In this document: positions 1 to 9,741 of the stretch, one piece after another
Position numbering within the stretch: the stretch's first letter is position 1
Layout of the letters: each line of letters opens with the position of its first letter
Assembly (NCBI GenBank): GCA_029204225.1
Contig: CM055101.1
Span: 7,409,057 to 7,473,056 of the forward strand
Length of the DNA: 64,000 bases
Direction of reading: 5' to 3'
Source: Diphasiastrum complanatum
Lineage: Eukaryota; Streptophyta; Lycopodiopsida; Lycopodiales; Lycopodiaceae
The notes under the pieces: generated by a model
Told to the model about the DNA's origin: nothing
What the model saw: only the letters and a program-made list of their open reading frames with translations
The model's database searches: none
Translations under genes and position numbers: made by a program

Positions 1-302
1 TGTCATTGTTTCTTCCTCCATTGAGAGCATTGTTGTGTGTATTGTCTTCAAGCTATTGTGTATGATCTTAGGTGCTTTCCAAAAGTGATAGGCTGATGTA
101 TTATGGACTGTATAATGCTATTTTGGGCCGCACTTGATGTTTATGGAAGTTTCCATTTGTGATAAATGCTTTTTGATCAAGTTCTTTGCATTCTAGGTAG
201 CATAGAATGTGTTGCCAATTCCTAGCTTATGTAGTTTGGAGTGCAAGCATTCAAGCCAATGATCTTGGAGTTTAGATCCACTTAGGATCTGTATTTTTCA
301 CA
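1..302 (+). repeat. Copia-1 5' LTR (3' portion only)
   Basis: This matches 5,750-6,051 base for base by eye and ends ...TTTTTCACA directly before the primer binding site. By comparison with the 655-bp 3' LTR, about 353 bp lie left of the window. Confidence 0.93.
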
Positions 303-314
303 TGGTATCAGAGC
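303..314 (+). other. Primer binding site, initiator tRNA-Met, Copia-1
   Basis: TGGTATCAGAGC directly follows the LTR CA end and is complementary to the 3' end of plant initiator tRNA-Met. The same site recurs at 6,576, 14,415, 14,915 and 17,041, and on the minus strand at 15,779-15,791. Confidence 0.93.
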
Positions 315-1474
315 TGGTTGGCTTCTATTTACAGTAAGTATTCCATTTTTGGTGATATTTGGATGTTTGATCAAGTTCTAGCATGATTTTGCATTGCTTT
401 GTTGATCAAATCTTACTAACCTTTGTTTTGTGAGTTGAACTTGTGGATCAAAAGCATATTTCAGGTCTATTGAAGATCAGAGGCTGAAAAGAAACTATTT
501 TGGATCAGATCATAACACCTAATCATTTGTGATTGTGAGGCTTGTGCATATTCAATACTAACAATGTTCTTTTCAATCCTATTGTTGACAATCTCCATTC
601 TTGGATGAACACTCTCCTTAAGTGGATGAAACTTCTCCTTAAGTGGATGACAAATGCTCTTTTGAGTGAGTTGTAATTCTCCTAAAGGCTGAGCAAAGCT
701 CCCATTTGGATGAAAGATCCCCTTTTTTGGGTGAACATATTGTAAGCTCCATTTTGAAGAGCATATTGTAAAGATTGTCATCAATTTTGGCATAAATTTT
801 GGTGTACTTTGTTGAGCATGTAAGTAACTCTCCTTATGTAATTTGATTGGAGCATTTGCTGGAAGGTGTTAACCATTATGCAAGTGTGTTTTCAGGTTCT
901 TAACAGGTTGAGGAACATTCTCATGTGAAGTGATCTTAGATCTACATCTAAACACCAAGATTTGACAAGATAGTGAAGCTAGTCTTGTGATTCACTAAGT
1001 GTGCTCATTCATTCACCTCTAAATCTTGTATTTATCACTTGCTGGAGTTTATAAACTTTTAGAAGTGTGGTTTACATGTGGTTTTACAGGTTGAATCAAT
1101 ATCTTAGTGTGTTGATCATATGTTGATCAAGTTTGTTCATTACTAGGTAATCTTGGCATCCTAGTTTTGGGTATTTTCTAAGAATGCAAGTAACTCTTCA
1201 CACCATAACTTGATTTGGTCACTTGCTGGAAAGTTTGAGAGCTTAAGCAAGAGTGTGTTCAGGTTGGTTTGATTTTGTAATCCATTCTTAGTGTGTGCAA
1301 AGTGTTGCATGTGTTTCAATCTTCCTTTCTATGCTTGGAAACCATCTAGGTTCAAGATAGAAGTGTTTTAGGGTCCTAAATCTTCATAGATCTCTTTATC
1401 TATCATTTGTTGAGAGAAAAGTGAGTGCTAAGTGCTTTAGGACAAAACCTAAAAGTTGAAGAAACATTAGAATC
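315..1474 (+). other. Long untranslated leader of Copia-1 with diverged repeats
   Basis: About 1.16 kb separates the primer site from the gag ATG. It contains no credible gene. Similar units recur near 811-900, 1,020-1,097 and 1,181-1,264, each with a 'cacttgctgga'-like core and a TTCAGGTT-like end. The first also begins GTAAGT (820) and ends TTTTCAG (895), so it resembles a small intron of about 76 nt; this is only a resemblance. A packaging or translational-control role is possible but unproven. Confidence 0.6.
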
Positions 1475-4400
1475 ATGGCTTCCAATGGTGGGATCATGCT
1501 AGAGTCTAGTGAAAGGTTGAGTTCATCAAACTACTCTACTTGGAAAGTGAGGATGGAGTCCTTACTTGAGTTGAATGAACTCATGGACATAGTTGCAGAA
1601 ATTGAAGAGAGACCTCTCACACTTCAAGAGCAACAAAGTTTGATAAGAAGGCCAAAAGGGCTCTTCATATCATTAAAATGAATGTTACAAATGAACTTCT
1701 CAAGGAAGTTGGAAAGTGTCAAAGTGCAAGTGAGGCATGGAATGCCTTAAAGAAGCTCTTTGAATCAAAGTCCACATCTAGGGTATTGACCCTAAGGAGA
1801 CAAATATTTTCTAGTAGGCAAAGAGAGGGTGAAAGTGCTCATGCATTTATCTTGAGAGTTAAGTCCCTAAGTGATGATTTAGCATGCATTGATGAGAACA
1901 TAAAAGATGGTGAAATAGTCCAAGTTATGTTGAATGGTTTGCTAAATGAACATGCTAACCTTGTGCAAAGTTTTGCCATTCAAAGAGTCTTGCCAAGTGT
2001 GGTTGACTTGCAAGAAATCTTATTGGCTGAAGAACATAGGTTGCAATCAAAGCTTGATGGTGCATCCTTGCAAGGTGGAGGTGAAGAGGCTTTCTTCACA
2101 AAAGGCAAATTCAAGGGCAAAGGTAAAGGCAAAGGGAAATGGTCCAAAGGTGGTAACTTTGATCATGATGATCACTCTTCCTCTTCCTCTTCTACTAAGA
2201 ACAATAAGTCAAAGTTCAAGTGCTTTTATTGTGGGATAAAAGGTCATTTTGCAAATGAATGTTATAAGAAGAAAAGAGAGCAAGGAGAGAGGCAAGGAAA
2301 TCTTACAATAGATGAGGAAGAACATAACACATGTGAATCACTTGTTATGACTTCAAGTTTGTTAGCCAACATAGATGATAATGATCCTTGGTGGATTGAT
2401 AGTGGAGCCTCATCTCACATGACAAGACATAAGGAATACTTTACATCCTTATTGTCTTATGAGGGAGAAGGTAACATCATCTACACTGCAAATGATGGTC
2501 AATGTGACATCAAAGGCATAGGCACTATTCCTATTTCCCTTTCAACAAATAGGAAAGCAAATCTTGAAAATGTTTTGTACATTCCTTCAATCACTAAGAA
2601 TTTGCTTAGTGTAAGTCAAATGATTGACAAAGGACTTGATGTGGAGTTCATTGGAGATGCATGTTTGATAAGTAAATGTGGATCCTTGATTGCTCAAGGT
2701 AGGAGACATGGTAAACTTTTCAAGCTTGATGCATGTGTGATCTCTAATCATGAAGGATGTATGGCTAGGGAGCAATTGACAAACCAAGAAGTTTGGCACA
2801 AGAGGTTGGGCCATCCCAACTTCAAATCTTTGGAGGTAATGGCAAAGAAAGAGCTTGTTCTTGGTCTCCCTAAAAGTCTTGTTGCAAACAATAGTGTTTG
2901 TGAACATTGTGCCTTGTCCAAATCTCATAGACTTGCTTATTCTAGATCTACTTCTAGATCTAAAGAAGCTTTTCAACTTGTGCATTCTGATATTCATTCT
3001 TCTAGTACAACTAGCAATGGTGGGGCAAAGATGTATGCAACTTTCATTGATGACTTTAGTAGGTATACTTGGATCTATCTTCTTAAAAGTAAGGATGAAG
3101 TGTTTGCTGCATTTGTCAAGTTCAAGAATGAAATGGAAAACCAATTCAATACAAAGATCAAATGCTTAAGATCTGATAATGGAGGGGAATACACCTCAAA
3201 TAGGTTCAAAGACTTTTGTATAGCACATGGGATTAAGAGGGAGATGTCTAGTCCTAGGACTCCACAACAGAATGGAGTGGCCGAGAGGAAGAATAGAACC
3301 CTTTGTGAATGTGCCAAGGCAATGAGACTACATGCTAATCTTGCTAAGTCTTTTTGGGGGGAAGCTTTAGCATGTGCTAACTATCTATGTAATAGATGGA
3401 CAAGTGCTTCCTTGGATGGTAAAACTCCTCATGAGGTTCTTTATGGTAGAAGGCCGAGTGTCAAGCATTGTAGGATCTTTGGATGTACATGTTTTGTCAA
3501 TATCACACTTGATGATAGAACTAAAGAAGATCCTTCATCAAAGAAGGGTGTGTTTGTTGGCTATAGTGAAGTAAGCAAGGCTTACAAAGTGTACATTCCT
3601 TCTACAAAGAAAGTTGTCATAAGTAGGGATGTCATCTTTCATGAAGAGAATGTTTCCAATGTTGTTGATGTTGATGTTGATGTGCCTACTAATCATCATG
3701 ATGTGCAAGATGTCTTGGATGAAGATGGAGATGCCACTCCAAAGCAAACTTCAAGGAAGACTCAAAGGCAAAGGGCTAAGCCATCAAGGCTAACCTATGA
3801 TGAAAAAGGAAAGCAAGTGGTGGGCAACTCTAACTTTGCTTTTCTTACCTCTTTTGATGAACCAACTTGTGTAGGTGAAGCAATTCAAAAGAAGGAATGG
3901 ATCCAAGCCATGGATCATGAGCATCAAGCACTCATCAAAAGCAACACATGGAGGTTGGTAAAGCTTCCAAAGGACAAGAAGGCAATTGGTTGTAAGTGGA
4001 TCTTCAAGATCAAGACAAATCAAGATGGATCAATCAACAAGTACAAGGCAAGGTTGGTGGCAAAGGGGTATGCTCAAGAATATGGTATTGACTATGATGA
4101 GACCTTTGCACCCGTGGCAAAGATGGTAACTATTCGAATCCTAATCTCTCTTGCAACTCTTTATGATTGGGATATGTGGCAAATGGATGTTACTAATGCC
4201 TTCTTGAATGGTGATCTTGAAGAAGATATTTACATGGAGCAACCCAAGGGCTATGTTTCACATGATGAGCCTAATCATGTGTGCTATCTCCAAAAGAGTT
4301 TGTATGGGCTAAAGCAAGCACCAAGGAGTTGGTATGCTAAGCTCAATTCCTTCTTACTTTCTCAAAACTTTGTTATGAGAGAGTATGATCATTCTCTCTA

Positions 4401-5401
4401 CTTTAGATTGAATGAAAATGATATCACTTTACTTTTGATCTATGTTGATGACATTATCTTAAGTGGTGGTAACAATCTAGATATAGATGAAATCAAGATG
4501 GCACTCAAAAGAGAGTTTGAAATTCTTAGGAATAGAGATTATTAGAACTTCTAAATCTACATTCATATGTCAAGAAAAGTATGTTAACTCTATTCTAAAA
4601 AGGTTTCATATGGAAGATTGTAAAGTTGTTTCTACTCCTATGGAATCAAATGTAAAGCTAACTACAAGAAGTAATGAAAGATCCTTCAAGGACATTACTC
4701 TCTATAGAAAGCTAATAGGATCTCTTATATGGTTAACCATCACAAGACCTGATCTAATCTTTGTGGTTGGTAAACTAAGTCAATTTATGCAAGATCCTAG
4801 TGAGGCTCATTGGAAGCTAGGAAAGAGAGTACTTAGATACATCTCGGGATCTAGAGATTTTGGCATCTTGTATGGAGGTACTACACCTAACCTTTGTGGA
4901 TTTTCAGATTCAGATTTTGCAGGTGATCAAATGGATAGGAAGTCAACAAGTGCCTTTGCAATCTATCTTGGAGATGGAGTGGTCTCATGGCTATCAAAGA
5001 AGCAACCAACTATCTCTCTATCTTCCACCGAAGCCGAGTACAAGGCATTAACAACATGCACCAAGGAGATTCTTTGGATCAAGAGGATGTTATTGGATCT
5101 TCACTTGCTGGAACCAGAGAAGACTCCAATCATACTTTGTGATAACCTTTCAGCCCAAAGCTTGGCAAGCAATCCTGTTTTTCATGCAAGGAGCAAGCAC
5201 ATTGAGATTGCTCACCATTTTGTGAGAGATCAAGTCATTGCCAAAGAGGTGGAGCTTCAACATGTCTCTTCAAAGGAGTGTGTGGCTGATATCTTCACCA
5301 AACCATTGGGAAAGGACCTATATTTAATGCATAGATCTAATCTTGGAATGTGCTCAAAGACTATGTTGAAACTAGCATCCAATGTTGAAGAGGGAGTGTG
5401 A
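1475..5401 (+). pseudogene. Copia-1 gag-pol polyprotein, two frame lesions
   Basis: The polyprotein would make Gag, aspartic protease, integrase, RT and RNase H. ATG 1,475 opens 'MASNGGIMLESSERL'. The frame breaks near 1,635 and resumes at 1,678 after a small indel, by alignment with the Copia-4 Gag at 17,663. From there come the Gag core, a zinc knuckle CFYCGIKGHFANEC (about 2,220), protease DSGASSHM (about 2,398), an integrase with FIDDFSRY, LRSDNGGEY and NGVAERKNR as the D,D,E positions, and RT with NAFLNG and YVDDIIL (about 4,440). A short deletion near 4,520, apparently between two similar 'agtttgaaat' tracts, shifts frame again; 4,487-5,401 carries the RT end, RNase H (DSDFAGD, SSTEAEYKAL) and tail. 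The stop codon TGA is supplied by the first bases of the 3' LTR. Apart from these two lesions it looks full length. Confidence 0.92.
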
Positions 5402-5473
5402 AAATTGTCAACATTTCCTAGCTAGTTTGAGGCCTAAATTGGCTAAAATTGTAAATAGTTTTGGTTCTGGAGT

Positions 5474-5487
5474 TTCACACGTGTGAA
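5474..5487. promoter_or_regulatory. Palindromic G-box motif in Copia-1 LTR
   Basis: TTCACACGTGTGAA is a perfect palindrome with a CACGTG core, the class of site bound by plant bZIP and bHLH factors. Related CACACGTGTG or CACATGTG sites occur in the LTRs of other Copia families here (10,254; 13,641; 16,826; 21,524; 21,675; 30,198). Confidence 0.5.
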
Positions 5488-5611
5488 CCAGGCCACAATG
5501 TTTTTATTTACTATATTTTTTCAGTATGATGAAGTGTCAAACTTCATACCCTTCAAAATGAGACCATTTTGATGTATTTTGGTCATATAAGCCATTTTTA
5601 GCTATTTTTCC

Positions 5612-5619
5612 TATATAGG
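5612..5619 (+). promoter_or_regulatory. TATA-like box, Copia-1 LTR
   Basis: TATATAGG lies about 215 bp into the LTR, a plausible U3/R boundary for Pol II initiation. Assigned by motif and position only. Confidence 0.45.
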
Positions 5620-6051
5620 GAATATCTAGGGTCAAGTACCTTCTAGAGAGAGGAGAGAGAGTCATCTTCCTCATCCATAAATAGTAGGGAAGTCGTGGAG
5701 AACAGGTTGGAGAAACCTTTTGTATGCTTCATTGAGATCAATAGATCATTGTCATTGTTTCTTCCTCCATTGAGAGCATTGTTGTGTGTATTGTCTTCAA
5801 GCTATTGTGTATGATCTTAGGTGCTTTCCAAAAGTGATAGGCTGATGTATTATGGACTGTATAATGCTATTTTGGGCCGCACTTGATGTTTATGGAAGTT
5901 TCCATTTGTGATAAATGCTTTTTGATCAAGTTCTTTGCATTCTAGGTAGCATAGAATGTGTTGCCAATTCCTAGCTTATGTAGTTTGGAGTGCAAGCATT
6001 CAAGCCAATGATCTTGGAGTTTAGATCCACTTAGGATCTGTATTTTTCACA

Positions 6052-6575
6052 CCTACTTTATAGGACCTACACCTAAGTTTAAGGTGAAAATTTGACCAAC
6101 TAGCTACCTACCAAGCATAACTCTAGGAAATAGACTAGGGTTTCATTTTAGGTCAAGGAGAGTGAGTTAACTTCCTTATTACATGCTGGAAATCCACCTA
6201 ACTTCAAGAAGGAAGTCGAATTTGGTATGTATTCCCTCTCTCCATAGTGAGAAGATAGAAAATTTTTGGAGCTCATTGGCAATCTCAAGCTAGTTCACTA
6301 TGTACATTGAGTTTTTGTGATCCAAATGAAACCAAATCAGTTTCTACTTGTTTCTCAGGTTGAAGGCCGTACTACAGCCTGTAGTACACACATGTGGGCT
6401 CGGATTTCAATGTTTATCAATGCTTTTGATTGTTAATGCTTGTTGTTTGTCAAATTGCCAATCTAGATCAACTTTTTTGTGTCTAGTTTTTTGATAGATT
6501 GTTAAGCAAGCATCCAATCACTCTTGTGGATCTTTTGTAGATCCATTTATGGTCCTAAAGTATAGTACTTTCACA
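6052..6575 (+). repeat. Copia-2a 5' LTR remnant
   Basis: It corresponds to 9,919-10,442 of the 3' LTR, interrupted at its left by Copia-1, and ends CTTTCACA before TGGTATCAGAGCC (6,576-6,588). Confidence 0.9.
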
Positions 6576-7374
6576 TGGTATCAGAGCCAAGAGCATAAGC
6601 CATTGATCTAATGCAAATCCATTTTTAGCAAGTTTTGGTGCTAAAAGCTAGTATTGAGAGGGCAAGCTAGAATCTTGATTTTGGTGAGGAGATTTGATCC
6701 CAAACTTGGTAGGGGTCCAAATCCGTACTGTCCACATGTGTGGGCACCTCTGAACCTGCATTTAATGCATGGTATTCATTTGATCCAAAAAAATTCAATT
6801 TGTGAGCTATTGGTGTAATTTTTGGTGGAGGTCCTAGGATAATCTACCAAGATCATTTGCCATTGATTAGATTTGAATTTGTTTCATGGAATCTAATTAA
6901 TCTAGGCTGAGTTCAAGTCCTATTAAGGTTAAAAACAGGTCTTGAAAGTACACCAAGAAGGAAGAAAGAGATTAAGTCATTTTTTTGTCCAAAAATAGCC
7001 AAAATTGGCAAGATTTGATTGTAAGTAGATATCACATCATCTTATCTTCATTCCAACTTTGTGAGGGAGTGCTAGAACTGAGATTATAAGTCCATTTGTT
7101 GGATTAGAAATTTAATTTGAGTGAAAAACTACAAGAGAGAGACCTTAGTGAGTTTCTAGAGACAATCAAATCCATTTCTTGGCAAGATTTGTTTGAAAGT
7201 AGCTTTCACTTCATCTTATCTTCATTCCAGCTTTGTGAGGGAGTGATAGAACTGTGATTATAAGTCCATTTGTTGGATTAGAAATCAAATTTGAGTGAAA
7301 CACTGCAAGTGTGAGACCTTTGTGAGTTTCAAGTCAATCAAATCTATTTCTTGTTTGTAGAAGTCACTAGTAAG
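6576..7374 (+). other. Copia-2a primer site and leader with 174-bp tandem duplication
   Basis: The tRNA-Met primer site is at 6,576. Two tandem units, about 7,005-7,178 and 7,179-7,352, each start TTGGCAAGATTTG and share the TTTGTGAGGGAGTG and CCATTTGTTGGATTAGAAAT blocks. The duplication is also present in Copia-2b (about 27,550-27,900), so it predates their dispersal. No coding sequence is seen. Confidence 0.7.
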
Positions 7375-8454
7375 ATGGGATCTGCTGGAGCATACCTTCT
7401 AGAAGCTAGTGAGAGGTTGAATTCTACAAATTATGCTATTTGGAAGGTTAGAATGGAGTCACTATTGGTGCTCCAAGACCTTTATGAGTTCTTGATTGAA
7501 GATGAAGATGAACCTCTAGGTGCACAGGAGTTAGCTAGATACAAGAAGAGATCTAGGCTTGCACTTCATTGTGTGAAGATGAATGTGAGCAATGATTTGT
7601 TGAGAGAAGTATCAGCTTGTACTAATGCTAAAGAGGCTTGGGAGTCTTTAAAATCAATCTATGAGTCTAGCAACACTTCTAGAGTTCTTATGCTTAGAAA
7701 TCAAATTTTGCAAAGCATGAGAAGAATTGAGGAGAGTGCACAGGATTATGTACTCAGAATCAAGTCTCTAAATAGGGAGTTGGCTTCCATTGGAGAGAAG
7801 ATTCATGATGGAGAGCTTGTACAAATTGTCCTTAATGGTCTAGGAGATGACTTTGAAAATTTGGTCCAAAGTTTTGCCATCCAAGACACTTTGCCAACTA
7901 TAGAAAAACTTCACAGTGTATTAGTGGCTGAAGACTGTAGGATGCTCCATGCAAAATCTAGGATGAGTTCCTTGTCGTTGCAGGATGGTGATGAGAAAGC
8001 CAATTTCTCATTCAAGGGCAGAAAGAAGACCAATGGAAAGAAGAAGCATCCAAAGGAGGCCAAAGAAGAGGATGATGCATCAAGCTCAAAGGACAAGTCA
8101 AAGCAAAAATGCTTCTTTTGTGGAAAGAAGGGGCATTATGCATCTGAATGCTACAAGAGGCTAAGAGCACAAGTGGAGGAGGACAAACAAGGAAACCTTG
8201 CAAAGGAGGAGGAGGAGGATGAAGTAGATGTATTCTTGATGGCATCTACATCCTCACCAACAAGCAATAGCAATTCAAGAGACAATTGGTGGATTGACAG
8301 TGGGGCTAGCTCCCACATGTCTTGTGAAAAGGACTTTTTCTCAACCTTACACTCATTCAATGATGCTAAAAAGTTTGTCTTTACTGAAAATGATGAAGAG
8401 TGTAGGATAGATGGTGTTGGCACCATCTCTTTGTGTCTAGAATCCTCAAAATGA
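7375..8454 (+). CDS. Copia-2a Gag-protease
   Basis: A Copia Gag with an attached protease start. I chose ATG 7,375 (MGSAGAYLLEASERL), the equivalent of the Copia-1 start; an upstream in-frame TTG at 7,351 is unlikely to be used. The Gag core (WKVRMESLL, RIKSLNRELASIGEKI) is followed by a lysine-rich basic stretch, a canonical zinc knuckle CFFCGKKGHYASEC and the protease active site IDSGASSHM. The frame ends at TGA 8,452-8,454. The next codon opens a further 358-residue frame in the same phase, so one stop codon separates the two. It would supply capsid for virus-like particles and could act with enzymes supplied in trans. Encoding potential is intact apart from that stop. Confidence 0.85.
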   Translation: MGSAGAYLLEASERLNSTNYAIWKVRMESLLVLQDLYEFLIEDEDEPLGAQELARYKKRSRLALHCVKMNVSNDLLREVSACTNAKEAWESLKSIYESSNTSRVLMLRNQILQSMRRIEESAQDYVLRIKSLNRELASIGEKIHDGELVQIVLNGLGDDFENLVQSFAIQDTLPTIEKLHSVLVAEDCRMLHAKSRMSSLSLQDGDEKANFSFKGRKKTNGKKKHPKEAKEEDDASSSKDKSKQKCFFCGKKGHYASECYKRLRAQVEEDKQGNLAKEEEEDEVDVFLMASTSSPTSNSNSRDNWWIDSGASSHMSCEKDFFSTLHSFNDAKKFVFTENDEECRIDGVGTISLCLESSK

Positions 8455-9531
8455 ATGGATCTAGAAAATGTCCTTTATGTACCATCAATCACCAAGAACA
8501 TGCTTAGTGTTGGTTTACTCTTAGAAAGTGGTTTGGATGTCCACTTTAAGCATGGTGTTTGTTTCATCTTGAAGAATGATGTTTGCATTGCAAAGGGATT
8601 TAAACATGGAAGATTGTTTAAGTTGGAAGCTAGTGTTGCTTTTGAAAGAATGAGCTTGGCAAAGGAGGAGATCACTCAAGAGGAGATCTTGGCAAAGTGT
8701 GATCTTGCTTGCATTGAGGAGGAGCATCAAAAGGAGGAAGATCTTGAGGATCAGCCTCAAAGCATGAGAGTTCCAAGGGAGTCCTCAATGACAATGGCCG
8801 AGTCATCAAATTGCATGCAAATTGTCCATTCAAGTGTGCATCTTGCAAGGGTGGTGAGCATTGGAGAGTCTACTATCTTTGAATACTTTTTGGAAAGTAT
8901 TAGTAGACATGAGGTGACTTGTTTCTTACCTTTAAGATTCATGGTGTTTATTACTTTGTATGACAAGACAATGAAATGGGATGCTTTGAAATCTACATTT
9001 GTTGTTGATAAAGCAATTTCATTGGATAACTATTTTTGTAATAGTTTGAATAGTGTCATAAAAGATGAAACATCATTTGTATTGGAAATCTTTGGGTCCA
9101 CATGCTTTGAGCATGATCATTCCAATGTAAGGACCAAAGATTATCCTATTTCAATGATAGGAATAATGGTAGTGTTTTGCTCTTCAAGTAGAGATTGTAG
9201 AATCTACTTGTTTTCAGCCAAAGAATTTGTCAATGGTGGAAATGTGATCTTTCAAGAGTGGAAGATTTGTAAACTTGAAGAAGCACCTTTGGATCAACAC
9301 CTTATTCAATTCATTGATGGTTTGAAGTCAAGTCAAGTGGAGGAGCAAGCTCAAGACCCGAGGACTCCAAGAAGAACCTTGAGTATCAAGATGGAGCCAT
9401 CTAGGCTCAAACAAATGGATCAAGCAAGACAAGTTGTCTTTGGCAACATTATTTATGCACTTAATATTTTAATTGATGTATCTTCAAGTGCACAAAATGC
9501 CTTGGAATCTATGGCTTGGCATGATGTTTAG
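8455..9531 (+). CDS. Copia-2a integrase-derived reading frame without catalytic residues
   Basis: A 358-codon frame in phase with Gag-protease, separated by a single stop. It opens with the post-protease block (NVLYVPSITKNMLSVG), equivalent to NVLYIPSITKNLLSVS of Copia-1. The HHCC zinc domain and the D,D,E catalytic core are not recognisable. The later part resembles the integrase C-terminal region (EIFGSTCFEHD, then GIMVVFCSSSRDCRIYLF, VIFQEW) and then the integrase-RT linker (EPSRLKQMD, ALESMAWHDV), stopping where RT should begin. An equivalent open frame in Copia-2b suggests retention rather than a chance ORF. No function is claimed. Confidence 0.6.
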   Translation: MDLENVLYVPSITKNMLSVGLLLESGLDVHFKHGVCFILKNDVCIAKGFKHGRLFKLEASVAFERMSLAKEEITQEEILAKCDLACIEEEHQKEEDLEDQPQSMRVPRESSMTMAESSNCMQIVHSSVHLARVVSIGESTIFEYFLESISRHEVTCFLPLRFMVFITLYDKTMKWDALKSTFVVDKAISLDNYFCNSLNSVIKDETSFVLEIFGSTCFEHDHSNVRTKDYPISMIGIMVVFCSSSRDCRIYLFSAKEFVNGGNVIFQEWKICKLEEAPLDQHLIQFIDGLKSSQVEEQAQDPRTPRRTLSIKMEPSRLKQMDQARQVVFGNIIYALNILIDVSSSAQNALESMAWHDV

Positions 9532-9741
9532 TTTTGAAGTGTGCTACATGTATATAGACACATTTATGGAACATCTTGTAAGGGATCCTCTAAGAGGTGG
9601 TGAAAGATCCTTCATGGACATCATTCTCTATTGGAGTCTCAAAAGTTCCTTCTTTGTAGCTGGATTTTTTAGACACTTCTAAAAGCTTTCATTGATCTAT
9701 CAAGAGAGTTGTAAATAGATCAAGCTAAATTTGAGGAGGAG
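9532..9741 (+). pseudogene. Residual pol segment and polypurine tract of Copia-2a
   Basis: Near 9,567-9,640 the sequence encodes MEHLVRDPLRGGERSFMDI, matching the segment after RT that precedes RNase H in Copia-5 (MEQIVKDPNKGDERSFEDI). This marks the right edge of the RT deletion. RNase H is absent. TTGAGGAGGAG (9,731-9,741) is the polypurine tract. Confidence 0.75.

Larger units (their letters stand above)
1..6051 (+). mobile_element. Copia-1: Ty1/Copia LTR retrotransposon, 5' end cut by window
   Basis: A Ty1/Copia element with partial 5' LTR, primer binding site, long leader, one gag-pol region in the order gag, protease, integrase, RT, RNase H, and a complete 3' LTR. The domain order integrase before RT defines Copia. 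The element sits inside the 5' LTR of Copia-2: the sequence resuming at 6,052 matches the interior of the intact Copia-2 3' LTR from about 9,919. The two LTRs look identical over the 302 bases they share in the window, so insertion is recent, although gag-pol carries two frame-breaking lesions. Confidence 0.95.
5397..6051 (+). repeat. Copia-1 3' LTR, 655 bp
   Basis: It begins TGTGAAAATTG after the purine tract GAAGAGGGAG and ends TTTTTCACA. It contains a perfect 14-bp palindrome at 5,474-5,487 and a TATA-like box at 5,612. The flanking bases 6,052-6,056 (CCTAC) should be the target duplication; the left copy is outside the window. Confidence 0.93.

Noticed and set aside
467-793. 108-codon minus-strand frame with repeated HPLKE/HPKKG-like units
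   Set aside because: Lies antisense in the Copia-1 leader; the pattern comes from short repeats of 'ccttaagtggatga' and matches no family.
2587-3144. 185-codon minus-strand frame
   Set aside because: Antisense shadow of the Copia-1 protease-integrase coding sequence.
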